Below, one piece after another: positions 10,943 to 22,969 of a DNA stretch of 64,000 nt. Both the position numbers and the translations under genes were made by a program. Position 1 is the first letter of the stretch. Every line of letters begins with the position of its first letter. The notes below the pieces were generated by a model. It had not been told where the DNA came from, ran no database searches, and saw nothing but the letters and a program-made list of their open reading frames with translations. This stretch comes from Labia minor (lineage: Eukaryota > Arthropoda > Insecta > Dermaptera > Spongiphoridae): contig OY720347.1 in the NCBI GenBank assembly GCA_963082975.1, positions 31,203,398-31,267,397 of the forward strand. Direction: 5' to 3'.

Positions 10943-11458
10943 TGAGGGCAGGTCAATAAGTCTGTAACTTTTTGAATGAAACACAGGTTTTTGGATTAAA
11001 AAATTATTTTATTTTTCAGCTTAGTCTCCTTTGAGCTCTATACACTTCGTTTAACGTTTCTTCAATTTTTTTATCCCTTCCAAAAAATAAGATTTGTCGA
11101 TGACATCAAAATAGATTTGTTTGTGAGATGATTTCATCGTTGGAGTCTCTTCCGCCGAGTCATTTTTTCAGGTTTGGAAACAAGAAATAGTCACTCGGGT
11201 CTAAATCCGGAGAACAGGGCGGATGAGAGAGCAATTCGTATCCCAATTTATGGAGTTTCATGGAAATTCACTTTTTTCCATTTTCTTCTCAAATCACGAA
11301 GTAATCTGCTTTAAATGGATGTCAAACAAAAACTAAAAGACCCAGCTGGTTTAATTTTCGACAGGAGTCAACTGTTAGTTGCCTGCTGACAGGAGCATTA
11401 TTGCCATTTTATTTAAGAGGAAAATTCGAAAGGTTACAGACTTATCGACCTGACCTCA
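10943..11458 (-). mobile_element. Internally deleted mariner element
   Basis: Inverted ends TGAGGGCAGGTCAATAAGTC and TGAGGTCAGGTCGATAAGTC are each flanked by TA. On the minus strand the transposase starts ATGGAAAAAAGTGAATTT (MEKSEF), hits a stop, and jumps straight to the C-terminal part with 'KLGYELLSHPPCSPDLDPSD', the region of the third catalytic Asp in mariner DD34D transposases, then 'LKGD' near the end. About two thirds of the transposase is missing. The copy at 30676-30897 is from the same family. Confidence 0.85.
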
Positions 11459-13545
11459 TATTTATACATATATGTTTATAAAAGTTTCTCTCTATATTTC
11501 TTAAATTATTTCATTTAAAACGATAATTGAAAAAAGATTAAATATTATTTCTATTAAAATATTTAATAAACATGATTTAATAATTACATTAAATTAATTA
11601 CAAAGATAACTTAGAATAAATCAATTAATTTAAATGATTATTCATTATTAGAAATTAAAATACAAATTTAAATACTTTAATAAGCATTATTATTTTTGTA
11701 TTGATACGATTAGAACATAAATTTGCATTTTTACATTAATTGATATTTGCCGCGTCCCCCCTCCACTATTCTACCTGGTTCGAGTTGTCTCAAGTCCCAG
11801 GCAACCTTGACAGAGTGAGTGTATGACGAATGATTACCTCGACATTAATAAATAAATAATAAAAATAATTTCAAAATAATTCACTATTTTTATAATTATC
11901 TATTCTTAATTAGTTATTTATTTAATTCAAGAAATATCATTAGTGCCTTTATGATGATTAAAAATTGAATCCAATCAAGAAATTTAAGAATATTTTTTTT
12001 TCCTGTATGGTAATTATTTAATTTACTTCATTAATAATTATTTTTAAATACAATACATTTTATTGTTTAATTATTTTATTCTTCTTGAAAAATCATTTAT
12101 TCACATTTATTAAAATTAAATTTAAAAAAATGCATTTCAATAATATCCTAAGCATAAGTCAAGGGAATCTCGTAATGTCTAAAAATCTTGATCACTTTTT
12201 AATGGAAACATTTAAAAAATTTAATAATTTATTTTGAGTGAAAAGATAATCAACACAAAAAAAAATGAATTTTTTACATATTATAGAACCTGACACCTAC
12301 ACAAAAAATAATATTTAATTAATATTTAATAACCTGCAGTGAAGATCGCCTTCAGCGCTCTGCCCCTGTACCCCCGGATATGTGTAATAGGTTTTCATTT
12401 ATTTGATATATCAAATTAAAACTAACTTATTTTTTTTAACTTAATTGGTCTCCCCACTACCATACGACTTTTAAATTAATTCAAATATTTATTTTTTTAA
12501 TTTAAATATGATTTAATTTAAACTTGTAAGTCATAATAATTGATGTACAGGAATATTCAATGTTATTAGAGAAATTAGATTTTAATCTAATGCTGTTCAA
12601 TTTGGCCTTAATCCGCATTGATATTCTGCTAAAATTTGAAAAAACTTATAAGTCGAATCCTATCCCAGTCCAATTCATATATCCATCCAAGATGCAGGAG
12701 GCACCTAAATTATGTCAAATAATACTTTTATTTTAATATTATAATTAAATATTCAAATTTTAAAGTAATAAATAATAAATAATTATAATAAATACATATT
12801 TTGGAATTTAATATCAAGTTGATTTCAAAATTTTATATGCAATGATATGACTTGTATTAAAATTTATTCAAATATTCTAATTTTTAAAATTATATACAAT
12901 TTAATATTATTTTTTTATTATTATTACATCAAAAAGAGAATTTATTAAACATAATATATATAAAAAAAGAAAGATTTTAATAGAATATAATCACATTTGG
13001 ATTTAAAATAAATTTTAAATACAATATTTACACAATTTAAAAAAAAAACAAAATATAAAAAACTCCTTTATATCATTTGTCTAAAAAATCATATTTTAAT
13101 TTTTATATATTATCAATAAATCATTTTTGCACTTAAAATATAGTAGTAATTAATAATTGAGTAATTAAACTAAAACCAAAAACAAAGATAATGTAATTTA
13201 GTCATTTTAATTGAATTTTTTAAAATATTTTTGAGATCGTAAAACACCGAAAAAAATATTTTTGTTTTTTTTTAAATTAAACATAAATAAAATGTTACTC
13301 TTTGCATTTAAATAGAAAAGAAGAAATATTCAAATGAAATAAGAATAATTAAAAAAAAAATAATAATTTAAAATAAATATCATCTAACTATTTTATTAAA
13401 TTAATTAAAATGAGAACTTATAGAATAAATTAAATATTTGAATTAATACATATATGAATATTAGAAAATTATAATCATTCTTAATGGGAATTTCTAGAAT
13501 TGAGTTTTTAAATTCTTCAATGTCCTACTTGCTAGGACATGCTCA
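11459..13545. other. A+T-rich spacer with two small G+C patches
   Basis: Mostly A+T-rich low complexity. A patch at 11750-11845 is unique and unassigned. A patch at 12339-12380 resembles the 70-bp module (GTGAAGATCGCC, GCTCTG, CCCTGTACCCCC in the same order), so it is probably a worn copy. The remainder shows nothing recognised. Confidence 0.5.
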
Positions 13546-13547
13546 CA

Positions 13548-13775
13548 GATTGGTGCAAATCCGGAAACCAGAAGTGGTAGTATTAGCGATCGACGATAGG
13601 AAGGGAAGGGTTATTTTCACACCAAATTTCACATGTGGAGATTTTTACATATCTCCACGAATCATGCATTTTGTATTGGTTTTATCCTCGGGAAAAATCA
13701 TCTTTATTAGTTTTTTCTTAATTTAAAATTATATGACGTCATCCAGCCATTCATGATGTCACAGCCTGGTTTTAC
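13548..13775 (+). mobile_element. Family A element, truncated copy A3
   Basis: Begins at the TTGGTGCAAATCCGGAAACC region of family A, past the microsatellite, and ends after the TGACGTCA pair, the second octamer being mutated to TGATGTCA. It lacks the 5' end, the microsatellite and the 3' hairpin. It retains the full second internal unit, including AATTTCACATGTGGAG, which A1 and A2 have lost. Confidence 0.65.
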
Positions 13776-14655
13776 ATATATATCTATATATATAAAGGAG
13801 AGTGTTTGTATGTATGTATGTATGTATATATGTATGTAATTTGTTTACTTTTTTGCTGTCATAGAAACAAACAAAAAAGAAATTTCCTACTTAACCGACA
13901 CTTTACCGGTAATTTAGAATTATAAACATCAAAAAATAAGAAACGATTTCTATGAAATTACATCACAATATTCTTATATACCTCTATGGTAACATAGGCT
14001 ATAGATTTTATTAATATCTAATCAATAACCGCAGAATTTAATTTTTTAAAGTTTATATATAGTTCTCCGTGTTGTTCATTCAAGAGCCAGGCGTGGCCCA
14101 CTGACTGGCGGACTCATTTTACACAATGTATATAACTCTAGGGATTCCCAATCAAAGAATTATTATAATATTTAACTTTTTATTTTAAATTCTAATATTC
14201 AAATATCATTTCAATTAAATAATTTATTCTAAAAGTTCTCATTTTAATTAATATAATAAAATATTTAAATCATATTTAACTTAAATTATTTTGTATTTAT
14301 TCTTTCCATATTTGAATAGGTACTTCTTTTATTTTAAGGGAGGGAATTAACTATGATCTAATTAATATTAATAAATGAACTTAATAATAAAAAATCAAAT
14401 AAATCCATTAATTTAAATTAATACTATTAATGAATGTATAGATTATTAATTTATCTTTAGTTTTAATCAATACTTTTATACCATTAATTTTTATAAATTA
14501 ATTTTTATAAATTGTCTCAAGTCTCTAACTTTGCATTTTCTCAAATTTTATTATAATTAAAAATATTCAATAAAAATCAAGCAATGAAATTAAAATATCA
14601 AAATGAAATGATCAAGAAATATTATACTCTATTATAACATATACAATACTTATAA
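13776..14655. other. (TATG)n tract and A+T-rich spacer
   Basis: A TATG-rich microsatellite at about 13805-13845 is followed by unassigned sequence, with a small mixed patch at 14070-14130. The rest is A+T-rich. The first part could be the end of another short repeat, but no second copy is present. Confidence 0.4.
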
Positions 14656-14659
14656 ACTA

Positions 14660-15610
14660 TAGGCGGAGGAAATATTAGACGATATCATTGCGGGTTCATG
14701 CCAAATCGATCAACATTAATTAAGATATTTTCATTATGACAGATATTAAAAAAACCGCGAATTCAATATCTCTGTTCACTAATTAATTGTAGACTTTAGT
14801 AAAACCTACGCATGACTCAATAGATCCGGATAAACTTTTTCAAATTTTGATCTTAAAATATATCTTGAAGGTAGTAAAGAAAGAATAAGATGCGGAAATC
14901 AATTGTAAAATATTAGGTGACCCAGACGACTCAAATATAATAGGAGATTCGGCAATTGCAATTACAGATACCGAGGAAAAATTAATCGAGGTAGGAAAAG
15001 AGATGAGGTTTGAAATTAATAATGATAAATAAATATATTTAGAAACAAACAGGAGCAGTATGAACATACAAAATGTAGAATTTGAATATGTAGAAAAATT
15101 GAATGTAATCACGAAGGATAATAATATTTGAGAAGAATTTAAATCGAAGTTGCAATCGGGAAACGCCTGTTATCATGCAGTAAAGAGGCTTATCTCATCA
15201 AAATTATTATAAAAGGGAATGAAAATTAAAATATATAAAACAATTATTTTGCGTGTTGTATTATATGAGTGTGAGACATGGTCTATGATCTTAGGAGATG
15301 AGAGTGGATTCAGAGTATTTGAGAATAGGATTCTCCCCAGCATTTATGGGCCAAAGAAAGATGAGTACATCAGGGAATGACGTACGAGAGATGGAACAGA
15401 GGCTCAGGATAAGGACACTTGGAGAAATGTGGTTGTAGCTGCCAAGAACTTTCGAGTACCGTTGAGCCACGCATGGTCTATGACCCTGGGAGATGAGAGT
15501 AGATTCAGATTATTCTTTCCAGCATTTATTGGCCAAAGAAAGATGAGGTCACCGGGGACACTTGGAGAAATGTGGTTGTAGCTGCCAAGAACTTTCGAGT
15601 AGATAGATAT
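14660..15610 (+). mobile_element. LINE reverse-transcriptase fragment, rearranged
   Basis: The most 5' reaching LINE copy here. The peptide 'GFMPNRSTLIKIF' and the later 'DS-IDPDKLFQI' match early RT palm/finger blocks. Next comes 'ILGDPDDSNIIGDSAI', the YADD-box region with the motif altered to DPDD, then 'VEFEYVEKLNVITKDNNI' and the C-terminal tail. The tail is duplicated: GGACACTTGGAGAAATGTGG followed by GCCAAGAACTTTCGAG occurs near 15414-15460 and again near 15557-15601. There are many stops and shifts. Confidence 0.75.
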
Positions 15611-15765
15611 AACATATTCAATAATAATATATATAATTAATTTACTATTTAAATTAAAATATATTTTAAATAATCACACAATAAGAAATGAATGTTTTAT
15701 GTTATACATTGTTTGAAACAAAATGGATGAAAACCTTTTACTACTTTCAACCAAATACTATGTAC

Positions 15766-15835
15766 CACTCGGGGGTACAGGGGGCGGAGCCCCCGTCTAG
15801 ATGTGAAGAGCGACGAAGGAGCTCTGAGCAGCTAG
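15766..15835 (+). repeat. 70-bp G+C-rich module, copy 2
   Basis: Near-identical inverted copy of 7954-8023. It is fused at its right end, with no gap, to the 3' portion of a family A element. Confidence 0.75.
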
Positions 15836-15991
15836 TTATAAATAAAATAAAATTAAAAATATTTATTTTATATCCATATCTGTTTTTTATTACATTAATA
15901 GATATATTAAAATTATTTGAAATTGTTTCTGTAGCTGGAAATTAATTTACTTCATCGTCGGTTCGGACCTGGCCACAAGTCAACTTATTAT
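15836..15991 (+). mobile_element. Family A 3' end, copy A4 (chimeric)
   Basis: Carries the 3' third of family A: TTATAAATAAAATAAAATTA, the GTAGCTGGAAATTAATTTAC block, a shortened ATCGTCGGTTCGG and the hairpin region GACCTGGCCACAAGTC, then AACTTATTA. Instead of the usual left part it has the 70-bp G+C-rich module. This indicates module swapping or a distinct subfamily with a shared 3' end. Confidence 0.65.
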
Positions 15992-16309
15992 GAAATATAT
16001 TTACATTAAATTAAAATTATATCACATTCGGCAAACAATTTTAAATTTAAATTGAACCATTTACATTAATACGCCACCTCCTTGTTTTTTTTTCAAAATA
16101 TGATAATTTCATTAATGAACTTCTTACTGATATATTTATAATTTTTTTTTTAAATTTTCATTAAGATCTTTGAATAAAATTAAGCTTATTGATTTAATAG
16201 AATTATAAACTCATTGATTCGATTTAAGATGTATTCTAAAACACCACTAATTTTAAAAATTAATATTTGTTTATTTTATTTTATTTTAATATGTATTTTA
16301 TTTGAAATA

Positions 16310-16480
16310 ATTTGCAGTAGAGCGCTCACCTCTGCACTCCCCGCTCGCCCCTCTCCATGCCCCTCCGCCGCCTGAACTGACCTCCTCATGCAGGAGGGCG
16401 ACTCGTACGCAGTCAGTTCCCCTTCCCTGTGAGACACTGGACGCCCTCTCCACTGAAATCATCCCTTAATCAGTCGCTAA
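16310..16480. other. G+C-rich unique island
   Basis: One of the most G+C-rich patches of the window (CCCCTCCGCCGCC and similar). It has a stop in each forward frame and includes CAGGAGGGCGAC-type sequence. No protein family, tRNA or repeat was recognised. It may be a promoter, an untranslated exon or a conserved element. Confidence 0.35.
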
Positions 16481-18009
16481 TCAAGAATTAATTGTAATTT
16501 TATTATTTATTTTTATGAATTAAAAGGAAGATTAGGGAACTTTAAAAAAAAATATTTCAATAAAAATTAAATTTTATAAAGTGCATTTTTATAATTTTTT
16601 ATTCATATACCCAAATAAATTTATAAATTTTTCATTCAAATCTTTGAAAAGAATTAATCTTAAATATTCTATCAGATCTCATTAATTAAATTTTATTAAA
16701 AGTTAAATTAAAATTATTTAAAAATTAAAAAATCATATACAAAATTTTATTTTCCTTTAAATATATTTATTGAAATATTTTTTAAATTTCAATATATATA
16801 TTAATCCTATTAAAACTTATTTATTTAAAAAATAGGAAGATGTGCTGATTATTTTCAAAATTCATATAATATAATTATAAATCAAAAAAATATAAATTGC
16901 TTATATACATATAGGAATATATAATTTTAAATATTCTATATATTCTTTCTAATCTCATTATCGCTCACACCGTTCCTTTCAAATCTCATATGAATATTGT
17001 TTTGTCAATTTCATATTATTATAACACTTTTGAAAAATGAATAATATTTCTATTACCTACTCGTATATATCAATTAAACAGAATAAAATCTTCGTGAAAT
17101 TAATAATATAATCATAATTAGTTTTCTGATGTTTTCTAAGATATTTTTATTATATGTCTATTAAATGCGTATTATAATTATTATAATCAAGGTTCTATAT
17201 AGAATAGAATGGAAAATAATTTTAGTATTTTAATATTACAGAAATACGACAATATTTTTAAAAATCTATACACTTTTTTAATCCTATTAATATTATTTAT
17301 TTATTTATATCTTATTATTTTTATTTCCTGTATATAATATAAATATCTAATCTTAATTATTTTTTTCTTTATCGAGGCAAGAGTGATGGACATCAATTCA
17401 AGTCTACGAGCTGTTCTTCGTGTTTAATCTGCGAGAAATATCAACCCTTTATTAACTCCGAGGTCAGTATTTATTATTAATTTTATTTTTAATTCAATTT
17501 AAATTTATTGATTATAAACTAATAAGTTATTTTTCTTCTTCTATTTCATGTTTCAATCTTCGTTCCTGCTACTGAATGTTGATTTGAATTCTTGATTATC
17601 TTCTCCATCCTTCATGTCGATGAAATGATTTAAATACAGCTCTCCAAATGTAAGTAATAATCGTTATTTATTTAGCATGGCGCACTTTAAAATAGAAAAT
17701 GTAAATATAATATTTAAAGTAAAGTTTAATATAATATAGAAAGTAGAATTAAATTACAATGATTTTTTGCTTTTGATAATATTCATTAGGAGAGTATAGA
17801 TAACAGCTAGCTAGTTCTACAAAGGTGGCTCAGGAATGCTCTTACATATATTAAATTAGATGACAGAATTTAGTGAGATTAGGGAATTTCAGAGTACATG
17901 TTTCAAGAAGAAGCATTGATTAAGGAGGTAGAAGAGACAAAGGTATTTTTAAAATTAGTAGGTTTCGAAGCGTTATTCTGGGAGGGTGGCTATTTATATA
18001 TATATATAT
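16481..18009. other. A+T-rich spacer
   Basis: Mostly low-complexity A+T-rich DNA. A mildly mixed patch at 17370-17460 has no recognised content. Confidence 0.5.
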
Positions 18010-18600
18010 AGTTGTTAGGAATTTTTAAGTGGTTGCCTCCTACACATCCATGCATGATCTCATCATACTAATTCATAGATTAGATTAGAATTAATAAATA
18101 AATAAAATGTGGGTGGATAAAACAAATGCCATGCTATTATTTAAGGGATGGATTGCATGAATTGCACTCCAGGTCTGAATTGTGCCATTTTGTATTACTG
18201 AGAGTGTATTTGAGGTGGATAGGATGAACGCGAATTCGGGAAGGTAATTCAGCACAGTTCCAAAATGGGATTAGCCTGAACAGGAACAAATTGTTGGATA
18301 CCTTTTGAGCGCAGAGCTTTTTCGATTAGCATGGGCCTTCCATCCATATTGATGGAGGCTATGCACTCCCTTACTAGGTAGGTTTTATTTCAGGTTGCCC
18401 CGAATGTCGCGATTTCATTTCGAAATCCAAAAAATCAAAGGCACTCTCAGCCGATTCAAAGAGGCTACAGACCAAACGCCTTATTTTTTTTAATCTTTTT
18501 TTTTAAGGCAAACTTTCTTTATTATTACTTTTTCTAAATTTCGGAAGGCGAGGCTTGGAAGGGCTAATTTATGGGGAAAGGAGGAGGCCCTATTAAATAA
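18010..18600. other. Unique less A+T-rich island
   Basis: Nearly 600 bp of unique mixed-composition sequence with no sustained reading frame. It holds an inverted repeat CCATCCATATTGATGG near 18339 and AT-rich homeodomain-type cores at its left edge. No similarity to the repeats here. Candidate regulatory island. Confidence 0.3.
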
Positions 18601-19323
18601 TCAATTGTTTTTTTTATCTAATTAATAATAAAAAAATAATTGAATATCGCGATTATTTTCTTTAACTTTTTATTTTCATTTTGAAATATACAATTTCATA
18701 ATTTAAACTTTGATATATTTTAAATATTTTATTATATAGGTAGATTTAATTATTATTATAATTTCTCAATTTAAAATTAAAATGCAAACATCACAAAAAA
18801 ATAAATCATATATATTGTAAAAATAAAACTCTTTTTCATTATTATTTCTTTTTAACTTAGCAAATATAAAAATATTTTATTTTTTTTTATTATGGAAATT
18901 ATTTCTTATAAATATAAATATATTGTAATCGAATATATCTATACTCAATAATAATATAATATTAATAAATTATCAAATTTTTTTCTTATCATTGTACTGA
19001 TAAATCATATTTGGAAAGAAATAAAATACATATATATAATTAAGCTTATTTAAAAAATTAACTTAATGTATAATTTTTGTTAATTATAAACATGTGGTAC
19101 AACTTATTTTAAATAAATAAATAAAATTAGATCTCCTAAAATTTTTTTTAATTTTGATAGATCAAATATTCTTATTCTTTAGCTGACTTACAAATCCCAT
19201 ACGATCATTTTGCTTATTCTTATGTGTATTCTGTCCCAGTGTCCCCGCAAAAATTCTCCGGGAGATAAAAATGTCTCGGTTTACATAAATAATAATATCA
19301 TCCGTGAATAAACTCAATATTAT
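18601..19323. other. A+T-rich spacer
   Basis: Low-complexity A+T-rich DNA with long A and T runs. A small mixed patch at 19180-19270 shows nothing recognised. Confidence 0.6.
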
Positions 19324-19692
19324 TCAATTTTTACCGACCGACGATAGTAAGGGATGTATTGTTTTCACACCAAATTTCACATGTGGAGATTTTTACATAT
19401 CTCCACGAATCATGCATTTTGTATTGGTTTTATCCTCGGGAAAAATCATCTTCATTAGTTTTTTCTTAATTTTAAATTATATGACGTCATCCAGCCATTG
19501 ATGAAGTCACAGCCTGATCTTACATATATATTATAAATAAAATAAAATTAAAAATATTTATGTTATATCCATATCTGTTTTTTATTGCATTAATAGATAT
19601 ATTAAAATTATTTGAAATTGTTTTTGTAACTGGAAATTAATTTACTTAAAACCGTCGTTCGGTTCGGACCTGGCCACAAGTCAACTTATTTT
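19324..19692 (+). mobile_element. Family A element, recombined short form, copy A5
   Basis: The 5' end TTTTT-ACCGACCGACG and the 3' end with GTCAACTTATTT are both present. However, the first internal unit runs directly into sequence that in full copies follows the second unit (CATTTTGTATTGGTTTTATCC). The microsatellite and the central block of about 290 bp are absent. This is what recombination between the two roughly 90-bp internal repeats would produce. One octamer TGACGTCA survives; the other reads TGAAGTCA. Confidence 0.7.
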
Positions 19693-19726
19693 ATATTTAA
19701 AATTAAAAAATGAATTTCTAATATAT

Positions 19727-20212
19727 CTATCTATCTATCTCAGTGGCTCTACCGAACTCGAAAGTTCTTGGCTGCAGAAATCGCACTTCTCCAAGTATCC
19801 CTATTCTGAGCCACAACCCTGCAATCCGCACCCTCTTTCATCTCTCTCACGTCCCTTCCTACATTATCCACCCACTTCCTTGGTTTTCCAAGCAGACGTT
19901 TCCCACTCGGTCTCACCACCAATATATTTGTCGCTATTCTTTCCTCTCCCATTCTAGCCACGTGGACTGTCCATCGCAGCCTTCTCGATTTCATAATTCT
20001 AACTTTATATGCAATTCCTCGTTATTCATTCTCCGCCATTCCCCGGTGGCCTATCTTTCTTTGGCCCATAAATGCTTCGCAGAATCCTATTCTCAAATAC
20101 TCTATATCTACTCTCGTCACCTAAGGTCATAGACCATGCCTCACACCCATACAATAAACCGGCAAAATAATTGTTTTATATATTTTCATTTTTATCCCCT
20201 TTGATAATAATT
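19727..20212 (-). mobile_element. LINE 3' fragment, reverse, with ATCT tail
   Basis: Minus-strand frame 19994-19749 contains 'KSRRLRWTVHVARMGEER' and 'WVDNVGRDVREM', ending 'AAKNFRVR'. Upstream are the ILRxIYGPK and CEAWSMTL blocks. The 3' end abuts TATCTATCTATCT (19727-19740), a microsatellite tail as in RTE-type LINEs. It shares with the 34 kb copy the loss of the residues between HNEELH and the IIKSRR block, so the two form one subfamily. Confidence 0.8.
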
Positions 20213-20908
20213 TTTGGTGCTTTTTTGTCTAGGGATTTTTTGATAATTATCGGCGATCTACCGAAGATCCATGAACCCTCAAAATTAGGGCTTTCTCTTT
20301 CTGCTTTTTTATGATTTTAAAATTTATTCTTTAATTTGTAACTAATATTTATATAACCTGTATGTGTGAAACGAAAAATATTCATTTATTCAAATATTAT
20401 CTATTTTTTTAATTTTCTTAGTTTTTATTGTTTCTTTTTTTGGATGACACTGAATTCAAATTTTGTTATAGAATGCAGAAATTGTATTTTGTATCAATTC
20501 TTTCTATTAATATACCTAATATAAATATAAATAATAGAGAAAAAAAATTTGAATAATTCAACATGTTTTTTGTTTTAAATACTGACCATGATTGTTCAAA
20601 ATGTTTTTCTTTTATTTCAATTTCTATCGTTAATATGTTAGAAATAATAACTGCTTCATTTCATATCATCGAAATAATGGCCAAATGAATACCAAAAATT
20701 TACCTTTCAAAAAATAATAGTGTTCGTTATTTAAATGAATGAATATTTTTGTTTTATATATAGAAATCAAGTGTTGAAAAAAGAAATTTTAAAAATAATT
20801 TACTTTAAGAAAACAATATACCAATAGATAATAACATATAGATAATATAGATAATAATATTACATTAATTTTACAAAATTTGTTTAGTTTAGAATATTTG
20901 CAATGATG
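20213..20908. other. A+T-rich spacer
   Basis: Low-complexity A+T-rich DNA with a short mixed patch at 20235-20300. No feature was recognised. Confidence 0.55.
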
Positions 20909-20910
20909 TA

Positions 20911-21441
20911 CAGTAGAACCTCGATAAATTAAAGTCCAAGGAAACACAAAATATTTTAAGTTATAAAGGTTTTAAGTTATATGATAGTCTATGTTAGGGA
21001 TAGGGGGGGGGGGGTTAATAACATTTTTTTAAAGGCTAATTCATGTCTTTTCTTAAAATTATCTAACCAGCCATTGCTGGCTTTAAAATTTTGGATTTTC
21101 AGCGATTTAGCGAACTCTTTAGCTTTTTCTTTCAGTATGGGTTCATTAACACTGATGTTTTTGTTTCGACACTGTTTGAACCACGTAAACAAACATTGTT
21201 CTAAATTAGGGAATTCGGCAACTTTTTCGTTTTTTATATCACATTGAAGACTTTCTCCTGATTCTTGTTTCTTCAAGATTTCAGCTTCTGAGGGCCAATA
21301 CAGAGATTACTTATTTAAGTTATAGAGGATGCGTATTTTAAGTTATTGAGGTTTTGGGCTCTGATGGGAAGGGAACATATTATTTTTTGAAGTTATAGAG
21401 ATTTTTAAGTTACCGAGGTTTGAGTTATCGAGGCTCTACTG
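20911..21441 (-). mobile_element. Internally deleted pogo/Tigger element
   Basis: The ends CAGTAGAACCTCGATAA and, reverse-complemented, CAGTAGAGCCTCGATAA are the classic Tigger-type terminus, with TA on both sides (20909-20910 and 21442-21443). Only the N-terminal coding part remains, on the minus strand. The catalytic DDE domain is deleted, so this is a non-autonomous remnant. Confidence 0.9.
20989..21276 (-). pseudogene. Tigger transposase N-terminal fragment (CENP-B-type HTH)
   Basis: A frame of 95 codons. Residues about 22-80 match the CENP-B/Tc5-type DNA-binding helix-turn-helix, with 'LEQCLFTWFKQC', 'LKEKAKEFAKSL' and 'NGWLDNFKKRHEL', the last being the recognition-helix signature. In an intact element this domain binds the TIRs and is followed by a DDE nuclease, here absent. 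The C-terminal residues after FKK come from readthrough past a G run at 21003-21014. The reading frame is well preserved, which suggests a fairly young copy. Confidence 0.8.
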
Positions 21442-21499
21442 TATTATAAATAAAAATTAATTCTATTTTAATCATTATTCAATTTTTCAATTTGAATAT

Positions 21500-21558
21500 C
21501 ATGTGACCCGCACCAACTCCCAATCCAGCCCACGGGACAAAAAGTTTGGACACCTTTG
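21500..21558 (-). mobile_element. Orphan hAT-like right end
   Basis: Reverse-complemented, the sequence starts CAAAGGTGTCCAAACTTTTT followed by GTCCCGTGGGC, very like Charlie-type hAT termini. No matching left end was found upstream within the window, so this looks like a truncated element next to the Tigger insertion. Confidence 0.5.
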
Positions 21559-22067
21559 ATATATAGTAAGCGCCCACATATAATAATATTATAAATTATT
21601 ACATTTTTTTTTTATTTTTCATTTATTGTTTTATTAATTGCCAAATAAAACATAATCGCATTTAATTAAATATTTATTGAACTTAAAAAAAAATTTTTGA
21701 ATTAAACTTATTCCTGGTATTATAAAATAATGCTACATATATATATATATATATATAAATTCAACATGGAGATATTTTAAAAATACCCTTTTAAACATAG
21801 TTTTAAAGCATAAATGTTGTATCTTTAGTACAAAACTGATTATGTATAAGATTTTTGTATATAAAAATATTATTACACACATTCATAAGTTAATTACTTC
21901 TATTTTAAATATTATATATTATGATGTACATAATTTGTAAAAGAAATATTTTTCAATACAATTTCTTTTTAATTAATTGTTTATTATTTCTTTTTATAAA
22001 TAATTAAAATAATAATAAATAATTTCAGGTATTTTTTTATTTTATTTTAATTTTAAAAATATTTATT
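21559..22067. other. A+T-rich spacer with (AT)n
   Basis: Includes an (AT)n run near 21738-21758. Otherwise low-complexity A+T-rich DNA. Confidence 0.6.
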
Positions 22068-22633
22068 TATCTATCTTCTTGACTCGAAAGTTCTTGCAAA
22101 AACCATATTCTTCCAAGTACCCCCATCTTAAGCTACACCCATCCAACTTTTTTCCCATCTTTCTTATACCCCTTTCTACATTGTTCCCAATCTCGTCCTT
22201 GTTCTTCCACCCGGACGTTTCCCAATGGTTCTCCACCCAAATATATTTTTCGCTAATCTTTCCTCTTTAATTCTAGCCAAGTGTCCTGCCCATCGCAGCC
22301 TTTTGATTATATAACCCTAACTATGTCTCGAGATACATAGAGTCATGCAATCCTTCGTTATGCAGTTTCCGGACCTCATGTTTGCCCATAGAAGAATCCT
22401 ATTTTCAAAGATCATCCCTGACACCCTTAAATAATTGTTTTATATTTTTTAATTTTGATTCACTTTGATAATAATGTTGACGAGATAAGCCCCTTTATTG
22501 CATAATAGCAGGCCTTACCGGATTGCAATCTCGATTTAAATTCTTCTCGAATATTATTATCCTTCATGATTACTGATTAGTGATTACAGAACCCAAGTAT
22601 TTAAATTTTTCTAAATTTTCAAATTCTATTTAA
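22068..22633 (-). mobile_element. LINE 3' fragment, reverse, eroded
   Basis: Begins after CTATCTTC with GACTCGAAAGTTCTTGC, the LINE 3' end. It passes through the VARMGEER-equivalent region, the ATATGTCTCGAGATACATAG-type spacer retained also at 8 kb, and the region upstream of CEAWSM. Frames are broken and a short T-C-rich duplication is seen. An older copy of the family at 34 kb. Confidence 0.65.
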
Positions 22634-22969
22634 AAATAATTGAAAAGTTTATTTTTAATTTTTAAAATATAGTTTTAAAATTTTTTCCAGTTTAATTCAA
22701 AATTTTTTTAATTATTCCTATCGTAATAAAAATATTAAAATAAATTTAAAAATTTAATAAAATATATGATTAAATAATAATTTGAATTCAAACAATTGAG
22801 TTTATAAAGATTAGTAACAATTGATCAATGTTTTATTTTTTAGAAAAAAACATGTATTTTTGTGTTGTGGATTTTTGATGGTTAAATAGAAAAAAGTGTA
22901 GGATGGTGAATTGGAAAAGTTTCATCTCTAATGTAATGTACTAAAACGATCGTGTAACTGAGTAATGAA

